In this document: in pieces, positions 25,743 to 34,425 of the stretch
How positions within the stretch are numbered: position 1 is the stretch's first letter
Layout of the letters: each line of letters begins with the position of its first letter
Made by a program: the position numbers and the translations under genes
Notes under the pieces: model-generated
What the model saw: the letters and a program-made list of their open reading frames with translations, nothing else
What the model was told of the DNA's origin: nothing
The model's database searches: none
DNA from: an uncultured Actinomycetes bacterium
GTDB lineage: Bacteria; Actinomycetota; Acidimicrobiia; Acidimicrobiales; RAAP-2
NCBI GenBank assembly: GCA_903871335.1
Contig: CAIQGE010000006.1
Coordinates: forward strand, 1-60,958
Direction: 5' to 3'
Length of the DNA: 60,958 nucleotides

Positions 25743-27350
25743 TTAAAGTCCGGCTCGTTGGCGAGCCCGTTCCGCGGCACGTTCTGACGCCAAACGTTCA
25801 AGATCCGTCGATGAATAGTCCACGTAGGTCATGGCGTCAGCGATGTGCTGGTGGCCCGCTTGGTTCTTGATCAGTCGGTGCATTTCTTGGGCCACCCGGC
25901 GATAGCTGGGGTGTCCCTGGGGTCCCGAACGAAGTTCGATCAGGTGCATGGCTTCTCGAGCGTTCATTTGCATGACGTACCGAATCCGGAAGGCCAACGC
26001 TACTGCGTACTGCGCCTGCTCCGGCAACTCCTCGCGGAGGGATTCGTAGAGGTCCCGTGAACGTTCCAGTGACGCCACGTACGTATCGGTGAGTCCCGCT
26101 TCCGTGACGACCTCGGGTACGTCGTAACCGAGAGACGTGGACAGGTTCTGCCACTCGATCGTCAGCAGTCGGTGTCGCTGGAGATCGCGGAAGGCTCCGT
26201 AGTCCGTGACGAGCTCGAATCGGTAATCCGTCCGCTCGAATGCTCGTCCCGGCCGGTGTCGTCGATTGCTGCGATCCCCGACGTAGGCGTTGAACAGTTG
26301 GGTTCGTTCGAGCGGCGACATCGCGGCGACTTTTCGCGCGGCTTCGTCGTGGCTCATCGTGGAGTTGCCAAAAATGATGGCCTCGAGGACTCGGCTCTCC
26401 CCTTCCGGGTCGTAGTCCACGAGCCGTACGAACTCACCCTCGTCGGCATCACTCTCACCGAGGGTGGCAATGATTTGCGCGGTAGCGGACTTCGTGTCGG
26501 CGAAGTACTCACTCCACCGCACACCTCGGTCAGCAACTTCGACGCGACGGAGGAATGACGGGATGACCTTTGACAATTCGGTCAACATCATCTGTGAGTA
26601 CTCGCGCACCTCGTCCAATGGGTGCGCCCTCATGCGCAGCAACAGGGCTTCGTACGCTTGACCCGAGCCGTAGATGCCCACGTTGGACAAGGCACTCGCA
26701 GGTAACAATCCGCGCACCGCGTCCAGCGCTTTGGCTCGTATCGCCTGGCGATAGGCGAAGTCGGTGTCGTCGGGAGTTTTTGGATAGCGGCGCGTCAACC
26801 ATTCGGTCAGTTGCGGCAACAACTCACCATACGTATCGAACATCCGATCCATTTCGCCGACGTATCGGGCCCCGAATCGCGACTCCAAAATGCCAGTGTC
26901 GCGGTAGAAGCGGTAGTGCCCGTTCTCGAGTCGCTTGTCGTATCCCATATAACGAGTCGACTGCTCGAGGTAGCTCATGATGCGGCCCCACTCGAGCACC
27001 TTGGTGAGGACGTTGCTGGACTGCTCGCAGGCGAGGTGGACGCCACCCAGCTGGGCGACCGAGTCATCGCCGTATTCGAAAAAGACCTTCTGGTACAGCT
27101 CGTCGGCTCGATCGAGTCCGACGGTGGCGTCGATCGAAGCGTCGCCCGTCAGGTCGAGATCGCCCACGAATTCATCGAGGAAGAGACGTCGGAGACTCTT
27201 CGACGAGCGCGAGTATCGGGCAAAGAGGGCACCTTTGACCACTTCGGGCAAATTCACGAGAGCGAAGACTGGGCCGTCCAAGTTGGTGAAGTAGCGACGC
27301 AAAATGGCCACTTCAGCCTCGTTGAATTCCTCCGAAACGTACTGGTGCAT
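25743..27350 (-). CDS. Double-domain ThyX-like (FAD-dependent thymidylate synthase family) protein
   Basis: The 535 residues are about twice the usual ThyX length (220-250). The C-terminal half carries a near-canonical ThyX motif: RHRLLTIEWQNLSTSLGY, compared with RHR-x7-S-x-R. The N-terminal half carries a related but degenerate block with VHLACEQSSNVLTKVLEWGRIMSYLEQSTRYMGYD and HYRFYRD. It therefore looks like a tandem of two ThyX folds. True ThyX makes dTMP with FAD and methylene-THF. Whether this protein does so, or has another flavin reaction, is not clear. It follows helY by 12 bases in the long minus-strand run, with GGAG 6 nt before its ATG. Confidence 0.8.
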   Translation of the reverse strand: MHQYVSEEFNEAEVAILRRYFTNLDGPVFALVNLPEVVKGALFARYSRSSKSLRRLFLDEFVGDLDLTGDASIDATVGLDRADELYQKVFFEYGDDSVAQLGGVHLACEQSSNVLTKVLEWGRIMSYLEQSTRYMGYDKRLENGHYRFYRDTGILESRFGARYVGEMDRMFDTYGELLPQLTEWLTRRYPKTPDDTDFAYRQAIRAKALDAVRGLLPASALSNVGIYGSGQAYEALLLRMRAHPLDEVREYSQMMLTELSKVIPSFLRRVEVADRGVRWSEYFADTKSATAQIIATLGESDADEGEFVRLVDYDPEGESRVLEAIIFGNSTMSHDEAARKVAAMSPLERTQLFNAYVGDRSNRRHRPGRAFERTDYRFELVTDYGAFRDLQRHRLLTIEWQNLSTSLGYDVPEVVTEAGLTDTYVASLERSRDLYESLREELPEQAQYAVALAFRIRYVMQMNAREAMHLIELRSGPQGHPSYRRVAQEMHRLIKNQAGHQHIADAMTYVDYSSTDLERLASERAAERARQRAGL

Positions 27351-27362
27351 GGAACTCCGAGA

Positions 27363-29498
27363 TTAGAACCCCGTGTCCTTCCGTGGGTGGACCGTACTCG
27401 CGCCGGCCACCACGCTGCGCAGAACCCCGTCTCGGGCCTCATTTGCGGCGGCGGTGAGGGAACCCGACGACAGTCGTGAGACTTGCTCGCAGAGGTCGGC
27501 CACCTGTTTCGCGTTGCGAACGAAGTCGCCGGCGGAAAACTGCCCTGTGTCGGCTTCGGCAATTTCGAGGACTGTGGACAGAGGTGCCCCGCGAACCCAC
27601 GCCGCGATCGTCGACGCGAAGCCGCCGTCGAGCTCCTTGGCGTGTCGGACGTGGTGATTGTCCTCCACTTGTTGGATGTAGGCGGCAATTCCCATAATGG
27701 CACCGATACGTCCATTGATGTCACTGCGACGCTGGTCACCCAGTCGGTCGTTGCGGACTCTCTTCTTGGCCGTCGGCGTGTGGCGATGCGGTCCGGTCTT
27801 CTTGGCCTTCTTGGGCTCAAACACAAAGGCCGACAAAGCCGCGGCGATGGTGGCGGGTTCGGCATCCTCGAGCACGCCTTCGGCCAGAGTCTCCGCGATG
27901 AGGAGGTCACATTCGTGATAGATGGACCGCAAACACTCCCCCGACGGCGTGAGGCTCCAACCGTCCGCGTAACCGAGGTCGAGCAGGACGTGATGGCGCG
28001 CGGTCATTTGCTCCACCAAGGGCCGACGGGCGGACGTGGCGCGGCGGTCGGCTTCGAACTGGGCGTAGGACTGGTTCAGGATGGAGATGGCCGTGTCGCG
28101 ATCGAAATGATGCAACAAGTTCGCCGTGAAGTTATAGGTCGGTCGAAATGAGCTGTGCAGATCCGGCGGCGGAGCCAGAGCGACTCTCGCGACATCGAAG
28201 AGAGCCGTCTCGGTGGCGAAGCAGACAACGGCGTGTCCCTCATCGTCGAGTCCTCGGCGACCCGCTCGACCCGTGAGCTGCGCGTAATCCCCGGACGTCA
28301 AGACATTGCGACCAGCGTCGGAGTATTTGGTGAAGCGTTCCAAGACGACCGAGCGCGCGGGCATGTTGATGCCGAGGGCGAGCGTCTCGGTGGCGAAGAC
28401 GACGCCGAGCAAATTGGCGGTGAAGCAGGCCTCCACAATCTCCCGAAACGCCGGCACCATGCCGGCGTGGTGGGCCGCGATTCCCCTCTCGAGAGCGTCG
28501 ATGAACTCGGCGTAGTCGAGCGCCTGAAGATCGTCGTCGCTGAAGTCGACGAGTCGTCGAGCGGCAAGTTCGTGAATCTCCGCACGTTGCTCAACGTTGG
28601 TGAAGAGGAGGCCGTCACGGCGGCATTGACGCACGGCATCGTCGCAGGCCGCTCGTGAGAAAATGAACACAATCGCCGGCAGAAGGTCGGTCGCGTCCAT
28701 GACACGTAAGAGGTCGCTGCGTCGTGGTGCGCGCACCGGTGGTGGTGGCGCGCTCTGTCGGTTGCCGTGCCATTGGGGACCGGGTCGAAAACGCCTCGTG
28801 GATTTCATCTGATTGTCGACGCGGCGAGCTTCGTCAGACAGGGCATTCCCCTTCAAAAGATCGATGAGTTCGGGGAGCTCCTGGGCGCGTCGCGCGATCG
28901 CAACGTGGTTGTGGAGTGCGATCGGACGCGTCTGTTCAACGACCACCGTTGTCGGACCACGAACCTCGCTCAACCATTCCGCCACGACGCGGGCATTGGC
29001 AATCGTGGCGGACAGGGCGACGAATTGCACGATCGTCGGGGTGAGGATGATGACTTCCTCCCATACTCCCCCGCGATACGGGTCCTGTAGGTAATGGACC
29101 TCGTCGAGGATGACGACGTTGAGTCGTTGAATCTGGGACGACTCAGTGAGCAGCATGTTCCGCAGCACCTCAGTCGTCATAACGACGACGTCCGCGTCAG
29201 GGTTGACGGAATTGTCGCCGGTGAGCAGACCCACCTTGTGCGCACCGTACCGCTCAACGAGTTCATTGAACTTTTGGTTCGACAGTGCCTTGAGGGGGGT
29301 TGTATAAAAGGCACGTCCACCATTGCTCAGCACCCGTTCGATGGCGTAGGTCGCCACCAGTGTCTTGCCCGAACCCGTCGGGGCCGAGACCAGTACGTTC
29401 TCGCCCTCGTCAACAGCGGCGAACGCCTCTAGTTGGAAGTCGTCGACGCTAAAGCCGAGACCCGCGACGAATCGCTCGCGGCGCGACAGGTCGGTCAC
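27363..29498 (-). CDS. helY: SKI2/Mtr4-like DEAD-box RNA helicase
   Basis: A 711-residue superfamily 2 helicase. Walker A is APTGSGKT (39-46) and motif II is DEVH (132-135). Motif III is ALSAT, and motif VI is QLTGRAGRRG with the preceding FATETLALGINMPAR. The C-terminal helical region is like that of actinobacterial HelY, which is encoded beside tatC in many of these genomes. HelY probably unwinds structured RNA for decay or ribosome maturation. The start is the GTG at 29496-29498, which overlaps the tatC stop by 4 bp; the longer open frame upstream reads through tatC and is not used. Confidence 0.92.
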   Translation of the reverse strand: MTDLSRRERFVAGLGFSVDDFQLEAFAAVDEGENVLVSAPTGSGKTLVATYAIERVLSNGGRAFYTTPLKALSNQKFNELVERYGAHKVGLLTGDNSVNPDADVVVMTTEVLRNMLLTESSQIQRLNVVILDEVHYLQDPYRGGVWEEVIILTPTIVQFVALSATIANARVVAEWLSEVRGPTTVVVEQTRPIALHNHVAIARRAQELPELIDLLKGNALSDEARRVDNQMKSTRRFRPGPQWHGNRQSAPPPPVRAPRRSDLLRVMDATDLLPAIVFIFSRAACDDAVRQCRRDGLLFTNVEQRAEIHELAARRLVDFSDDDLQALDYAEFIDALERGIAAHHAGMVPAFREIVEACFTANLLGVVFATETLALGINMPARSVVLERFTKYSDAGRNVLTSGDYAQLTGRAGRRGLDDEGHAVVCFATETALFDVARVALAPPPDLHSSFRPTYNFTANLLHHFDRDTAISILNQSYAQFEADRRATSARRPLVEQMTARHHVLLDLGYADGWSLTPSGECLRSIYHECDLLIAETLAEGVLEDAEPATIAAALSAFVFEPKKAKKTGPHRHTPTAKKRVRNDRLGDQRRSDINGRIGAIMGIAAYIQQVEDNHHVRHAKELDGGFASTIAAWVRGAPLSTVLEIAEADTGQFSAGDFVRNAKQVADLCEQVSRLSSGSLTAAANEARDGVLRSVVAGASTVHPRKDTGF

Positions 29499-30238
29499 TT
29501 GCGAGCGAGCTTGCCGACGCCGATGGAAGCGAAATAGAAGCCCACCAGCGGAACGGCGAGAGCCAGCATGGAGAAGGGATCCCCACTCGGTGTGATGACC
29601 GCGGAAATCACCACGATCCCGATGATGGCCCAGCGCCACGCCCGTAACAATTGATGGGGTGTGACGATATTGGCGAGTTCCAAACTGACCAAAATGACGG
29701 GAAACTCAAAGGTCAGCCCAAAGATGAACATCATCAAGAGGATGAGCGTGAGGTAGCTATTGGGCTGGTAGTCGGCGTGAATCTGGGATCCTCCCACGGC
29801 CTGGAGGAACTTGAGTGCGTGTTCAAAGCTGTAATAGGCGAGCAAGGCTCCGCCCGCAAAGAAAACGAGTGAAGCGGTCACGAAGGGGATGATGTACTTC
29901 TTCTCCTTCGCCTTGAGACCGGGCGTGATGAATCGCCATATCTCGTAGAACACGATGGGTGACGCGAGGAAGAGTCCGCCGAAGAGGGCAATCTTGATGC
30001 GCAGGGTGAGTCCGTCCAAGGGTCCCGTGGCGAGGAAGGTGCAATGGTGGGGCGAAATCGAGCAATACGGCTGCTGCAGAAGTTTCAGCATGTCGTTGTA
30101 GCCAACGAACCCCACGATCGCCATGAACACCAAGACGGCACCAACGCTGATCATCAATCGAGTTCGTAACTCAATGAGGTGCTCGCCGAGGGTCATCCCC
30201 GTAGCGGCCTTCTTGCCGGATTTCGAAATAGGTGACAT
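29495..30238 (-). CDS. tatC: Sec-independent protein translocase TatC
   Basis: TatC is the signal-peptide receptor of the twin-arginine pathway. The 247-residue protein has six predicted spans and the family marks EHLIELRTRL at the N-terminus, YEIWRFITPGLKAKEKK in the first cytoplasmic loop, FEFPVILV, and ITPSGDPFSMLALAVPL near the end. It is the second Tat gene, four bases after tatB, and its stop overlaps helY. The Tat-type esterase at 19.7 kb is a likely client in this window. Confidence 0.96.
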   Translation of the reverse strand: MSPISKSGKKAATGMTLGEHLIELRTRLMISVGAVLVFMAIVGFVGYNDMLKLLQQPYCSISPHHCTFLATGPLDGLTLRIKIALFGGLFLASPIVFYEIWRFITPGLKAKEKKYIIPFVTASLVFFAGGALLAYYSFEHALKFLQAVGGSQIHADYQPNSYLTLILLMMFIFGLTFEFPVILVSLELANIVTPHQLLRAWRWAIIGIVVISAVITPSGDPFSMLALAVPLVGFYFASIGVGKLARK

Positions 30239-30242
30239 GGGC

Positions 30243-30704
30243 TTAATTCAGCGACGCGTCCGGTGGGGCCGTAGCGACATCAGTCGTGGCGCGGCGTGGA
30301 GGAATCACTTGTGATGCGCGTGGAGGTAGGTCGACAATCGAATCTGGTTCCACAAGAATCTCCGGTTGAGGTTCGCTCTCACCCTCCGGCGACCCAGCTC
30401 CGACGGGTGCCTCGTGGGCCGCTGCCGCGGCCGCATTGGTCGCCTCCTCATCGGCCGCAGTAGCGCGGTCGGCCAAGGAGTTCAAGAGACCAACGGGATT
30501 ACGAGCCATGCGCGCGATATCGGACGTCGACGGCAGGTCGGGTACCGCGTCGCGAACCTCAGATTCGATCTTGGACTGCAAATTCTTCAGCGAGTGCCAC
30601 GCCTGACCGGCTTGGCGAGCGACTTCGGGCAGTTTGTCGGGTCCGAGGACCACCAAGATGACCACCACAATGATCAAGATCTTGATGGGGCTCAGGTCAA
30701 ACAC
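30243..30704 (-). CDS. tatB: Sec-independent translocase component TatA/TatB
   Basis: A 153-residue protein with one N-terminal membrane helix (KILIIVVVILVVLG, residues 7-20) followed by the hinge GPDKLPEVARQAGQAW and an amphipathic helix, then an Ala/Glu/Pro-rich tail. The GPDKLPE form and the long tail favour TatB over TatA, but actinobacterial members are hard to separate. The start is the GTG at 30702-30704. TACAAT (30711-30716) lies 6 nt upstream and gives a leaderless promoter. The larger open frame on this strand extends into lepB and is ignored. Confidence 0.88.
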   Translation of the reverse strand: MFDLSPIKILIIVVVILVVLGPDKLPEVARQAGQAWHSLKNLQSKIESEVRDAVPDLPSTSDIARMARNPVGLLNSLADRATAADEEATNAAAAAAHEAPVGAGSPEGESEPQPEILVEPDSIVDLPPRASQVIPPRRATTDVATAPPDASLN

Positions 30705-30710
30705 AGGGTC

Positions 30711-30716
30711 ATTGTA
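30711..30716 (-). promoter_or_regulatory. Leaderless-type -10 box for tatB
   Basis: TACAAT on the minus strand ends 6 nt before the GTG at 30704; this is the closest of these boxes to the consensus TATAAT. Confidence 0.5.
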
Positions 30717-30739
30717 GGACTCTCGCTCGATCGGGCGTG

Positions 30740-31342
30740 TTACAGGGCGCCGAATCTGTTGAGCGGCAGGATGATCATGACCACCTTGCCAATCACGTAC
30801 TTTCGGTCCAGGGTGCCCCAATAGCGACTGTCGCACGAGTCGCTGTGGTTGTCGCCCATCATGAAGTACGAATTTGCGGGCACGGTCGTAGCAATCAGGG
30901 GCGATCCCAACGGCTCGGTGTGGGGCCAGTTTTCTTGGAGTGGCTTGCCGTTGACGTAGATCGTGTTGCCGACGGAAATCAATTTGTCCCCCGGCAGGCC
31001 GATGACTCTCTTCACGAGATCGTCGTAGGCCGGACCGCCACAATTTTCGGCGGGCGGACGATGAAACACCAACACGTCGCCGATATTGATCGTTCCGAAG
31101 CGTACGCCCAATTTGGACACAATGATCCGGTCACCGGGGTGCAGGGTTGGCTCCATCGAGGCCGAGGGAATGGAAAAGGTTTCAAAGGCGTAGGTACGTA
31201 GACCCCCAGCCACCAACAAGGCCACCGCGATGATGAGAGTCCACTCGAGAACCCAGCGACCCAGCGAGCGACGTCGATGCCGACGTGGCGGGCCCTCTGG
31301 GGCGAGTGTCTCAATCGGCACCTCGCCGACCTCGTCGGTCAT
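30740..31342 (-). CDS. lepB: Type I signal peptidase
   Basis: LepB removes signal peptides at the outer face of the membrane. The 200-residue protein has a cytoplasmic basic N-terminus, one membrane span (about 30-48), the nucleophile Ser62 in PSASMEPTL, and the general base Lys111 in VKRVIGLPGD. GDNHSDSCDSRYWG (domain E) and a final GKVVMIILPL segment follow. It sits between pafA and tatB in the minus-strand run, linking processing of exported proteins with the Tat genes. TAGCCT lies 6 nt upstream of the ATG. Confidence 0.95.
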   Translation of the reverse strand: MTDEVGEVPIETLAPEGPPRRHRRRSLGRWVLEWTLIIAVALLVAGGLRTYAFETFSIPSASMEPTLHPGDRIIVSKLGVRFGTINIGDVLVFHRPPAENCGGPAYDDLVKRVIGLPGDKLISVGNTIYVNGKPLQENWPHTEPLGSPLIATTVPANSYFMMGDNHSDSCDSRYWGTLDRKYVIGKVVMIILPLNRFGAL

Positions 31343-31348
31343 TACGAC

Positions 31349-31354
31349 AGGCTA
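31349..31354 (-). promoter_or_regulatory. Leaderless-type -10 box for lepB
   Basis: TAGCCT on the minus strand ends 6 nt before the ATG at 31342. Confidence 0.5.
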
Positions 31355-31373
31355 CTCAGGCTGGAGGAGCCAT

Positions 31374-32732
31374 TTAGAGCGAGTGCAGGAGTCGATCGAA
31401 TCGATCGTCGTGGCTCTTGAAGGGGTCCTTCAGCATGAGCGTTCGCTGCAGCTGATCGTTCAGTTTGAGATGCACCCAATCCACGGTGAAGTCCCGATTT
31501 CGTTCATTGGCTCGCTTCACGAACGCTCCGCGCATTCGCGCTCTCGTCGTTTGCGGGGGCGTAATCGTGGCCTCGTTGATGATGTCGTCGGTGACCATGC
31601 GTTCGGCTTGTCCGCGCGCTTGCAGACGGTAGAACAGGCCCCGTAGATGAGAGGTGTCGTGGTACAACAAGTCGATCATGGCGACTTTCGGATTGGTCAA
31701 GGAGATCTGCTCGCGTTCGCGCAGCTGCTCGATCAAACGGTATTTCGCGACCCAATCGATCTCGCGATACAACTCGAGGGGATCTTTGCGCAACTGCGTC
31801 AGGGTCTGGCGCCACATGCGAACGGCTTCTTGCTGGTCGTCGGGCAGTTGACGAGACTGCGCGAAGAGTTCGGCACGGTCGCAGAGGTCTTCTTGGAGCT
31901 CGAGGGCGGTGATTTCACGTCCGTTGTGAAGTCGAATTGTGTTTTCGCTGAAAAGGTCGGTGGACACGTCACGCAGGGCGTTCATGGGCTGGGCCAAGGT
32001 GTAGTCGCGCAAGATGGTCGTCTTGTCCTCCACCATGGCGAGCACCACGGACATCGTCCCCGTCTTGAGGAACGTTGCGTATTCACTCATGTTCGAGTCG
32101 CCGATGATCACGTGGAGCCGCCGGTATTTTTCGGGATCGGCGTGAGGTTCGTCGCGCGTATTGATCACGGGCCGCGACCGTGTCGTGGCGGACGAGATGG
32201 TCTCCCATATGACTTCCGCACGCTGCGAGAGGGCGTAGTGAGTTCCCCGGTTCGTCGTCACGACCCGTCCAGCCCCCGCGAAGATTTGACGGGTAATCAA
32301 GAAGGGAATGGTGAGTTGCTCGTGTCGTGAGAGGTCTTCGTCACGCTCGGTGCAGTAGTTCTCGTGGCAACCATAGGAATTGCCCGCCGAGTCGGAATTG
32401 TTCTTGAAGAGATAGATCTCCCCTTTCACACCCTCCGCTTCGAGCTGGGCCTGCGCGTGCTGCACGAGACCTTGGAGGATCGCCTCACCGGCTTTGTCCT
32501 GCGCTACGAGGTCATACAAATTGTCGCACTCGGCGGTGGCGTACTCGGGGTGGGAACCAACATCGAGATAGAGCCGACTTCCGTTTTCGAGAAAGACGTT
32601 GGAACTTCTTCCCCAGGCGACCACCTTGCGGAACAAGAAGCGCGAGACTTCGTCGGGGCTCAGGCGACGTTGTCCTCGGAAGGCAAACGTGACGCCATAT
32701 TCCGTCTCAATTCCGAAAATGCGGCGTTCCAT
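31374..32732 (-). CDS. pafA: Pup-protein ligase
   Basis: PafA joins the C-terminal Glu of Pup to substrate lysines using ATP. The 452 residues are of the expected size. The carboxylate-amine ligase fold shows [12 protein letters not shown] at the start, Asp57 in [17 protein letters not shown] at the position of the family's catalytic aspartate, [39 protein letters not shown], and a C-terminal DWVHLK region. It follows prcA after 10 bases. TAGCGT (32740-32745) lies 7 nt before its ATG, so it may also have its own promoter. Confidence 0.96.
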   Translation of the reverse strand: MERRIFGIETEYGVTFAFRGQRRLSPDEVSRFLFRKVVAWGRSSNVFLENGSRLYLDVGSHPEYATAECDNLYDLVAQDKAGEAILQGLVQHAQAQLEAEGVKGEIYLFKNNSDSAGNSYGCHENYCTERDEDLSRHEQLTIPFLITRQIFAGAGRVVTTNRGTHYALSQRAEVIWETISSATTRSRPVINTRDEPHADPEKYRRLHVIIGDSNMSEYATFLKTGTMSVVLAMVEDKTTILRDYTLAQPMNALRDVSTDLFSENTIRLHNGREITALELQEDLCDRAELFAQSRQLPDDQQEAVRMWRQTLTQLRKDPLELYREIDWVAKYRLIEQLREREQISLTNPKVAMIDLLYHDTSHLRGLFYRLQARGQAERMVTDDIINEATITPPQTTRARMRGAFVKRANERNRDFTVDWVHLKLNDQLQRTLMLKDPFKSHDDRFDRLLHSL

Positions 32733-32739
32733 GGAGGTG

Positions 32740-32745
32740 ACGCTA
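32740..32745 (-). promoter_or_regulatory. Leaderless-type -10 box for pafA
   Basis: TAGCGT on the minus strand ends 7 nt before the ATG at 32732 and overlaps the stop of prcA. Confidence 0.4.
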
Positions 32746-33423
32746 GTGGGTCAGCAGTTCTGCGACGTCTGCGTCACTCACGCGGGTGAAGGTGCGGCGA
32801 GCACCGCGATCCTCCAAAATGGCTACTTCAAGATCGGCGGCCGGAATGACACGATCAGGTCCCGAGAGTGCCGACACCGCGTGGTGCAGTGCACCAGCGA
32901 GATCGGACGTTCCTTGATCGGCATCGACGAATCGCTGCTTGATCGTGTCCGCGTCGCCGCCCAGGACGGCAAAGCGCTCTTCGTCAGTGATGGTGCCCTC
33001 GTAGGCGAGGTGATAGAGCTTCGTGGGGCGGAGCTCGTTACCGAGTTGCGCAATCAAGATCTCGATTTCGAGGGGCTTGGGTCCTTCGGCGAACATCGAA
33101 CCGAGATATTGGGCGTAATAGTTCGCCAGCGCACGCGCGTCCACGTCCTCGCGCGAGTACGTGTATCCCGTTCCATCGGCCCAACGAATCCCTGCTTCGC
33201 GCAGACGATCAAATTCGTTGTACTTGCCGACACCGGCGAACGCGATGCGGTCGTAAATCTCCGAGATCTTGTTGAGTGACGCCGAAGGATTCTCGGCGAC
33301 GAGCAAGACGCCCTTGTCGTAGGTGGTGGCGACCATGGACCGCCCGCGGGCAATACCCTTTTGCGCGAACTCGGCACGATCCTTGGTGAGCTGTTCGGGC
33401 GATACGTAAAACGGCATACTCAT
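32743..33423 (-). CDS. prcA: 20S proteasome alpha subunit
   Basis: The alpha ring gates the proteasome chamber and docks the ARC ATPase. The 226-residue protein has the Acidimicrobiia/actinobacterial form: [31 protein letters not shown] with no propeptide, [50 protein letters not shown], and an acidic C-terminus ending VAELLTH. No catalytic N-terminal Thr is present, as expected for alpha. Its ATG overlaps the prcB stop by 4 bp, giving coupled synthesis of the two ring subunits. Confidence 0.96.
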   Translation of the reverse strand: MSMPFYVSPEQLTKDRAEFAQKGIARGRSMVATTYDKGVLLVAENPSASLNKISEIYDRIAFAGVGKYNEFDRLREAGIRWADGTGYTYSREDVDARALANYYAQYLGSMFAEGPKPLEIEILIAQLGNELRPTKLYHLAYEGTITDEERFAVLGGDADTIKQRFVDADQGTSDLAGALHHAVSALSGPDRVIPAADLEVAILEDRGARRTFTRVSDADVAELLTH

Positions 33424-34211
33424 CGCAGGGCTCCCCCGGGTCGACCACCTGACGCCGTGCGTCGCTCGTGAATGGCGCGGAAACGCTCAGCGGTTTCGTC
33501 GTGCGACAGCTCTTCGAAGCCCGCATCGGTCACCGTCACGATCATCGGGAAGATGTTGCGAACAAAATCGGGTCCCCCAGTCGCGGGATCGTTATCGCCA
33601 GCTTCGTAGACCGCCAGGGCCGCGAGCTCAACGGTCTCGTCGATGGTCATGTCGTCACGAAAACCGAGTCGCAGCGCGCTCTCGGCGAAGGGCGTACCCG
33701 AGCCGATCGTGACGAAATCGCTTCGTTCGTAACAGCCACCGGCGCCGTCGTATTCGAAGACGCGACCGCGTCGACGATTGACGTCGTAGCCCGCCAACAG
33801 GGGAAGCACGAGGAACGGTGTCGTCAGATTGTTGCGTTGGATCAGCGGCGAGAGGTAATTTGCCTTACCTTCCAGGCTGAGGACCGCGTCGGTCATCTTC
33901 TCGTAGTGCTCAAAAGAGAGCTGCGCCATACGAATGAATTCCATGCCCATTGCCGCGGAACCAGAAATAGCAATGGCGGTAAATCGGTCAGCCGCCTCAA
34001 TCTTGCGCACGTCACGACTAGCGATATAGGCACCCGTGGCCTGACGATCGCCGACGAGCACCACGCCTTCTGCGGCGCGCACGGCCACCACCGTGGTGGC
34101 GTGAGGTGAATCCACACCCATGGGGAGTGAGCGCGTCACTCCTTGAGCGTCGAGGTACTGAAGAAACGAGGGTCCCGGATCCTCGCCCACGGAGAACAGC
34201 GGCAGACCCAT
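33420..34211 (-). CDS. prcB: 20S proteasome beta subunit
   Basis: This is the peptidase subunit, 263 residues. The propeptide of 38 residues ends at SPHA. Self-cleavage before Thr39 in HATTVVAVRAAEGVVLVGDRQAT would expose the N-terminal nucleophile. SGSAAMGMEF, the GDNDPATGGPDF loop and the late EELSHDETAERF tail follow. Assembly with PrcA forms the 28-subunit core that degrades pupylated proteins. It lies 3 bases after pup and overlaps prcA. Confidence 0.96.
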   Translation of the reverse strand: MGLPLFSVGEDPGPSFLQYLDAQGVTRSLPMGVDSPHATTVVAVRAAEGVVLVGDRQATGAYIASRDVRKIEAADRFTAIAISGSAAMGMEFIRMAQLSFEHYEKMTDAVLSLEGKANYLSPLIQRNNLTTPFLVLPLLAGYDVNRRRGRVFEYDGAGGCYERSDFVTIGSGTPFAESALRLGFRDDMTIDETVELAALAVYEAGDNDPATGGPDFVRNIFPMIVTVTDAGFEELSHDETAERFRAIHERRTASGGRPGGALR

Positions 34212-34214
34212 GTA

Positions 34215-34409
34215 CTACTCGCCACCCTTTTGGACGTAGTTGCGGACGAACTCCTCCGCGTTGTCCTCGAGCACTTCGTCGATCTCGTCCAATAGGTCGT
34301 CGAGGTCGGCCTTGATCTGGTCGCCGCGCGTGGCGTCGACTTCGGGCGCGGTGGATTCGTCGGTGCGCCTCTCGGGGCGCTGCTTGCGTACTTGCTCTTG
34401 TTCACTCAT
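34215..34409 (-). CDS. pup: Prokaryotic ubiquitin-like protein Pup
   Basis: 64 residues, the usual length for Pup. The acidic helical centre contains DQIKADLDDLLDEIDEVLEDNAEEFVRNYVQKGGE. It ends in Gly-Gly-Glu rather than Gly-Gly-Gln, so it is encoded in the form that PafA can ligate without prior deamidation by Dop. The start is the ATG at 34407-34409, with GGAGAG 8 nt upstream; the GTG at 34416-34418, which overlaps that site, is rejected. It is 16 bases after dop and 3 before prcB. Confidence 0.96.
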   Translation of the reverse strand: MSEQEQVRKQRPERRTDESTAPEVDATRGDQIKADLDDLLDEIDEVLEDNAEEFVRNYVQKGGE

Positions 34410-34425
34410 GGTCGTCACTCTCCGG

